Below are positions 60,452 through 64,000 of a stretch of 64,000 bases of DNA, one piece after another. This DNA comes from Streptomyces sp. NRRL B-1347. GTDB taxonomy: Bacteria; Actinomycetota; Actinomycetes; Streptomycetales; Streptomycetaceae. A program made the translations under genes and the position numbers. Location of the stretch: assembly GCF_000720325.1 (NCBI RefSeq), contig NZ_JOJM01000035.1, positions 39,747 through 103,746 of the forward strand, given 5' to 3'. Each line of letters begins with the position of its first letter. Within the stretch, counting starts at the first letter, position 1. Below the pieces are notes generated by a model. That model was not told the origin of the DNA and ran no database searches. It was given only the letters and a program-made list of their open reading frames with translations.

Positions 60452-62269
60452 GTGTACTTCCTCTTCACCGTCCTCGTGGTGTGCTGCGCCGTCCTGCTCG
60501 TCGCCGGCGTGATCGAGCAGCGGCGGCACTTCACGAACCTGGAGCACATACCGACGCGGGTGCTGGTCAACGGCATCCGCGGCAAGAGCTCCATCACCCG
60601 CCTGTGCGCGGGCGCGCTGCGCGGCGGCGATCTGACCACCGTCGCCAAGACCACCGGCACGGCCGCCCGGTTCATCCACCCGGACGCCACCGAGGAGCCG
60701 GTCTACCGCAAGTTCGGCATCGCCAACGTCGTCGAGCAGATCGGCATCGTGCGCCGCGCGGCAGCGTACAACCCGGACGCCCTGGTCATCGAGTGCATGG
60801 CGGTCATGCCGGCGCTCCAGGAGATCAACCAGTCCAAGCTGATCCGCTCCACCATCGGCGTGCTCTGCAACGTCCGCGAGGACCACCTCGCCGAGATGGG
60901 CCCGACCCTGGACGACGTGGCGCGCTCGCTGTCCCGCTCCATGCCGGAGAACGGCATCTGCGTCACCGCCGAGAAGGACCGCTTCGACATCCTCAAGGAG
61001 GAGGCCGACGCCCGGAACTGCGAGCTGATCTACGCCGACCCCGAGACGGTCACCGACGACGAGCTGCGCGGCTTCAGCTGGTTCACCTTCAAGGAGAACG
61101 TGGCGATCGCGCTCAAGGTCGCCGAGCTCCTCGGCGTCGGCCGCGAGGTCGCCCTCCAGGGCATGTACGACGCGCCGCCGGACCCCGGCGTCCTCTCCGT
61201 CGAGCGGTACGTCACCGAGGACAGCAAGAAGCTCCGCTTCGCCAACGTCTTCGCGGCCAACGACCCCGAGTCGACGCTGATGAACATCAACCAGCTGCTC
61301 GACCTCGGCGCGATCCACCGTCCGCTGAACGTCGTCATCAACTGCCGCCCGGACCGCGTCGAGCGCAACGGCCAGATGGGCGAGATCATCCCCGACCTCC
61401 AGCCGGAGAAGGTCTTCGTCATCGGCCACCCCGCCAAGAGCGCCATCGACGCCATCCCCGCCGAGTGGCGCTCGCGCGCCGTCGACCTCGGCGGCGACCG
61501 GCGCGACCCCGAGGAGTTCATGGCCCAGCTGCTCGGCCAGCTCGGCCCCGACTCCTCGCTCGTCGCCATCGGCAACATCCACGGCCAGGGCGAGGTGCTC
61601 CTGGAGCACCTCGCCGAACTCCCCGCCGACGAGAGCGAGGACCCGGCGCCGGCCCCGGCGGCCGCGGCCGCGAAGGGCGCCGAAGCCGCCGAGGGCGTCG
61701 TGGAGCGCACCCAGCCCACGCCGCTGTACGAGCCGCACATCGACCCGTACCAGCACTACCCGGAGGCGTACGAGAACCGCTACGCCCACCACCAGCTCAC
61801 CCCGGCCGCGGCCGTGCACGTGCCCGCCCAGCGCACGGCGGAGCAGCCGTACGGGGCGTACGACCACCAGCAGTACGAGCAGCAGCAGTACGCCCAGCAG
61901 CACGGCCAGCAGCACGGTCACCACTACGGCCAGCAGCACGAGCAGCAGTACGGGCAGCAGTCGTACGGCCAGCAGCACGGCCAGCAGTACGACGCGCGGC
62001 AAGGCCAGCAGCAGTACGCCGAGCCGTACGCGGCGCAGGGGCACCCCGGCCACCAGCAGGACGCGTACGCCGCCCACGACCCCTACGCCCAGCAGGCCGC
62101 CTACGCGCCCGCGCCCGAGGCGTCCTACCCGACGCACGAAGCCCAGCAGCCCGGCGGGCCCGAGCCGGACGCCGTCCGGCCCCGCGGTCTGTTCGAGCCG
62201 CGCGTCCCGCCCGTCACCCCCGCCGCCGACGACACGCAGCAGTGGCACAGCCCAGGAGAGCCCCGTTGA
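60452..62269 (+). CDS. pgsB: Poly-gamma-glutamate synthase subunit PgsB/CapB with long C-terminal tail
   Basis: A 605-residue amide ligase of the Mur-ligase-like PgsB family: one N-terminal membrane helix (about 1-22), P-loop VNGIRGKSSITRL (Gly41, Gly44, Lys45, Ser46), and conserved VIECMAVMPALQEINQSKLIRSTIGVLCNVREDHL. It would polymerise glutamate by gamma-amide bonds using ATP, with PgsC. The Bacillus protein is about 393 residues, and here homology also ends near 393. Residues 395-605 are an extra tail, first Ala/Pro-rich, then strongly Gln/His/Tyr/Gly-rich (about 465-560). The start is GTG 60452. It overlaps pgsC by four bases. Confidence 0.92.
   Translation: MYFLFTVLVVCCAVLLVAGVIEQRRHFTNLEHIPTRVLVNGIRGKSSITRLCAGALRGGDLTTVAKTTGTAARFIHPDATEEPVYRKFGIANVVEQIGIVRRAAAYNPDALVIECMAVMPALQEINQSKLIRSTIGVLCNVREDHLAEMGPTLDDVARSLSRSMPENGICVTAEKDRFDILKEEADARNCELIYADPETVTDDELRGFSWFTFKENVAIALKVAELLGVGREVALQGMYDAPPDPGVLSVERYVTEDSKKLRFANVFAANDPESTLMNINQLLDLGAIHRPLNVVINCRPDRVERNGQMGEIIPDLQPEKVFVIGHPAKSAIDAIPAEWRSRAVDLGGDRRDPEEFMAQLLGQLGPDSSLVAIGNIHGQGEVLLEHLAELPADESEDPAPAPAAAAAKGAEAAEGVVERTQPTPLYEPHIDPYQHYPEAYENRYAHHQLTPAAAVHVPAQRTAEQPYGAYDHQQYEQQQYAQQHGQQHGHHYGQQHEQQYGQQSYGQQHGQQYDARQGQQQYAEPYAAQGHPGHQQDAYAAHDPYAQQAAYAPAPEASYPTHEAQQPGGPEPDAVRPRGLFEPRVPPVTPAADDTQQWHSPGEPR
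61845..62130 (+). repeat. Gln/His/Tyr-rich low-complexity coding repeat in pgsB
   Basis: Irregular repeats of CAGCAGCACGGC and CAGCAGTACG units encode variants of QQHGQQ and QQYGQQ. The reading frame is kept throughout and third-position GC remains high, so it is translated. It looks like a slippage-prone, disordered, prion-like segment. Confidence 0.8.
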
Positions 62270-62748
62270 TCCCCTCCGTCCTCACCCCCGAGATCGCCGC
62301 GATCGGGATCGCGCTCGGGCTGCTCTTCTCCCTGGTCTGCTATCTGACGACCAACCTCTCGCCCGGCGGCATGATCACGCCGGGCTGGCTCGCGCTGACC
62401 CTCGTCGAGGACCTCCAGCGCGCCGCCATGGTCGTCGGCGTCACCGTCCTGACGTACGTCTGCACGCTCCTCATGCAGCGCTTCATCATCCTGTACGGCA
62501 AGCGCCTGTTCGCCGCGGTCGTCCTGACGGGCGTGGTGCTCCAGGCCACCGTGATGATCGTGCTCTCCATCGAGTTCCCGCTGATGTACAGCAACCAGAC
62601 CCTCGGCTTCATCGTGCCGGGCCTGATCGCCTACCAGCTCGTGCGCCAGCCCAAGGGCCCCACCCTGCTCGCCACGGGCTCGGTGACGCTCATGGCCTAC
62701 GTCGTCCTCACCGCCGGGATTCTCCTCGGCTTCATGCCGTCCGCCTGA
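62266..62748 (+). CDS. pgsC: Poly-gamma-glutamate synthase membrane subunit PgsC/CapC
   Basis: A 160-residue, very hydrophobic protein with four to five helices (IAAIGIALGLLFSLVCYLTTNLSPGGMITPGWLAL; AAVVLTGVVLQATVMIVLSIEFPLM; TLGFIVPGLIAYQLVRQ). The NLSPGGMITPGWLAL segment is characteristic of PgsC/CapC. The start is TTG 62266 (TTGA overlap with the pgsB stop), supported by AGGAGAG five bases upstream. Bacillus PgsC is about 149 residues. It forms the synthase core with PgsB in the membrane. Confidence 0.93.
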   Translation: MIPSVLTPEIAAIGIALGLLFSLVCYLTTNLSPGGMITPGWLALTLVEDLQRAAMVVGVTVLTYVCTLLMQRFIILYGKRLFAAVVLTGVVLQATVMIVLSIEFPLMYSNQTLGFIVPGLIAYQLVRQPKGPTLLATGSVTLMAYVVLTAGILLGFMPSA

Positions 62749-62774
62749 CCTCGGCCTGACTTCCGGAGCCACAC

Positions 62775-63848
62775 ATGCCGCCCAAGAAGAAGCGCCCCGC
62801 CCTCCACGCCGCGACCGTGCTCGCCCTGCTCGCGGGCAGTGCCTTCCTGACCGTCGAACTGCGCAAGGACGAACAGGACAAGGCGCCCGAGGTGCAGGCC
62901 GTCACCGACTCCCCAGGCCGTCTCAGCAACGGCGCCTCGGCGCAGGGCGGCAAGCAGACCTGGGAGCGGCTGCGCAACCCCGACCGCTCCGTGCTGCGCA
63001 CCGAGGGCGGCAAGGTCGTCGCCACCTTCACCGACGGGGCCCGCGCCGCCACGCTCACCGGGCCGAGCCGCACCTTCACCGAGCCCGCCAACACCAAGTC
63101 CCGGGTCGTCACCGAGGACTGGGTGCGGCTGATGCCGGAGGTGTGGCGCAAGGGCGCGGAGAGGGAGAAGTGGTTCAAGGACTGGTACAAGAGTTACGCG
63201 GGCAGCGAGGAGGACGACATCTTCGCCATGGCCTTCCAGTACGTGGAGGGCGCGCCCGTCAAGAAGGACGACGAGGGCATCGCCTACCGCGGGGACGCCA
63301 ACTTCGGGCCGCTGAACCCCAACGGCAGCGAGGGCAACGACCTGCGCGAGGAGCAGTCCGACTTCTACGACTACCTCGGCATCCCCTACACCTTCCGGGA
63401 CGGCACCACCATCCAGCCCGAGGCCAAGCGGGCCCGCGCCATGGACTGCTCCGGCTTCATCCGCACCGTCTTCGGCTACCGGGCGCGGTACCCCCTGATG
63501 TCCTCCGACACCGCCGGTGACGGCCTGCCCCGCACGGCCAACGGCATGGCCCGCGGCAAGGCCGGCACGGAGGTCATCAAGCTGAAGGGGGTCGGCGCGG
63601 CCGACCGCCCCAAGACCATCGACGTCATCCAGCCCGGCGACCTGGTCTTCTTCAAGCTCGACGCGCGTACGAAGCAGCGGCTCGACCACGTCGGGATCTT
63701 CCTCGGCCACGACGCGGACGGCCACAAGATCTTCATCTCCAGCCGGGAAGAGGTCAACGGGCCGACGATCGGCGACAAGGGCGGCACGTCGCGCCTGGAC
63801 GGCAACGGGTACTACGCGTCGACGCTCCGCAGCGCGAAGCGTCTGTAG
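62775..63848 (+). CDS. NlpC/P60-family hydrolase (possible poly-gamma-glutamate hydrolase, PgdS-like)
   Basis: A 357-residue protein with a basic N terminus and one hydrophobic helix (about 12-28; signal or anchor), a novel middle region (about 60-215) and an NlpC/P60 catalytic domain: Cys225 in AMDCSGFIRTVFG, His305 in RLDHVGIFLGHD, and a polar third residue in the following strand (HKIFISSR). This family cuts gamma-D-glutamyl bonds in peptidoglycan. In Bacillus the gamma-glutamyl polymer hydrolase PgdS, of the same family, is encoded right after pgsBCA, as here. The ATG at 62775 has CCGGAG upstream. It ends the operon before a U-tract terminator. Confidence 0.85.
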   Translation: MPPKKKRPALHAATVLALLAGSAFLTVELRKDEQDKAPEVQAVTDSPGRLSNGASAQGGKQTWERLRNPDRSVLRTEGGKVVATFTDGARAATLTGPSRTFTEPANTKSRVVTEDWVRLMPEVWRKGAEREKWFKDWYKSYAGSEEDDIFAMAFQYVEGAPVKKDDEGIAYRGDANFGPLNPNGSEGNDLREEQSDFYDYLGIPYTFRDGTTIQPEAKRARAMDCSGFIRTVFGYRARYPLMSSDTAGDGLPRTANGMARGKAGTEVIKLKGVGAADRPKTIDVIQPGDLVFFKLDARTKQRLDHVGIFLGHDADGHKIFISSREEVNGPTIGDKGGTSRLDGNGYYASTLRSAKRL

Positions 63849-63941
63849 CGGCGGCGCAGGACCGGCGGGGGTGGGTGGGGGCCACCCTGGCCTTGCGAAG
63901 CCCGGCCCGGGCGCGGGGCGCTACCGCGCAGTGCGCCCGCC

Positions 63942-63964
63942 CCGCCGCTGCCGCGGCGGTTTTT
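63942..63964 (+). terminator. Rho-independent terminator of the pgs operon
   Basis: CCGCCGC (63942-63948), loop TGCC, GCGGCGG (63953-63959), then five T (63960-63964). It is the only hairpin with a proper U-tract that I see in the window. Confidence 0.9.
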
Positions 63965-63987
63965 CCCACCCACCCACCCACCCACCC
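63965..63987. repeat. CCCA tandem repeat
   Basis: CCCA repeated five times plus CCC, directly after the terminator U-tract. The complementary strand reads as GGGT repeats with six runs of three G, able to form a G-quadruplex. Confidence 0.85.
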
Positions 63988-64000
63988 GAAACTCCCCAGC

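Noticed and set aside
61845..62130. The Gln/His-rich stretch of pgsB as non-coding repeat
   Set aside because: The frame is open through the whole stretch, third-position GC stays high, and the pgsC start overlaps its end with a proper ribosome site.

Overview
The window looks like a piece of a Streptomyces (or very close actinomycete) chromosome. Coding density and GC are very high, third positions are almost always G or C, and GTG/TTG starts with GGAGG-type ribosome sites are common. Typical Streptomyces families are present: a helix-turn-helix/DUF397 pair, orphan RsbW-like ATPases, a PaaX regulator and a ROK regulator. The order HTH-MurA / aconitase / ngcEFG / rok7B7 / xylFGH / dxs / amino-acid permease is, as I remember it, that of the S. 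coelicolor SCO5998-SCO6014 region, interrupted here by an accessory block (about 24.4-43 kb). I see no tRNA, rRNA, CRISPR array, insertion sequence or prophage.

1-9.6 kb: a flavin-type F420 oxidoreductase; an ECF41 sigma factor with its carboxymuconolactone-decarboxylase partner behind a perfect ECF41 promoter; the two-gene Hen1-Pnkp RNA-repair operon; arginine deiminase and ornithine carbamoyltransferase. 9.6-17.8 kb: an aromatic-acyl-CoA catabolic cluster (enoyl-CoA hydratase, fused flavin hydroxylase/old-yellow-enzyme reductase, PaaX regulator, aryl-CoA ligase, acyl-CoA dehydrogenase, RidA) that best fits aerobic 2-aminobenzoate, alternatively salicylate, breakdown through CoA thioesters.

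18-24.4 kb: an FG-GAP lipoprotein, an HTH-fused MurA-like enzyme and the aconitase gene. A 580-bp region between the last two carries two related dyads (one resembling a TamR/MarR site), an iron-box-like site and a degenerate duplicated repeat. 24.4-43 kb: accessory genes, namely a flavin monooxygenase with a divergent MerR regulator, a Uma2 nuclease-like protein, VOC and cupin proteins, a GlxA-type regulator, an XRE/DUF397/HEAT group, a large GH92 mannosidase, and a three-gene envelope operon divergent from a two-component system.

43-55.6 kb: chitooligosaccharide/GlcNAc ABC transporter (ngcEFG), a ROK regulator, a xylose-type ABC transporter, dxs and an amino-acid permease.

55.6-64 kb: the most striking part, a poly-gamma-glutamate-type locus. 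It has a divergent secreted putative hydrolase, a CapA/PgsA lipoprotein, a four-helix double-HAMP membrane protein with no recognisable output domain, PgsB with a 200-residue Gln/His/Tyr-rich tail, PgsC, and an NlpC/P60 hydrolase in the position occupied by the PgdS polymer hydrolase in Bacillus. It ends with a U-tract terminator followed by a CCCA tandem repeat.
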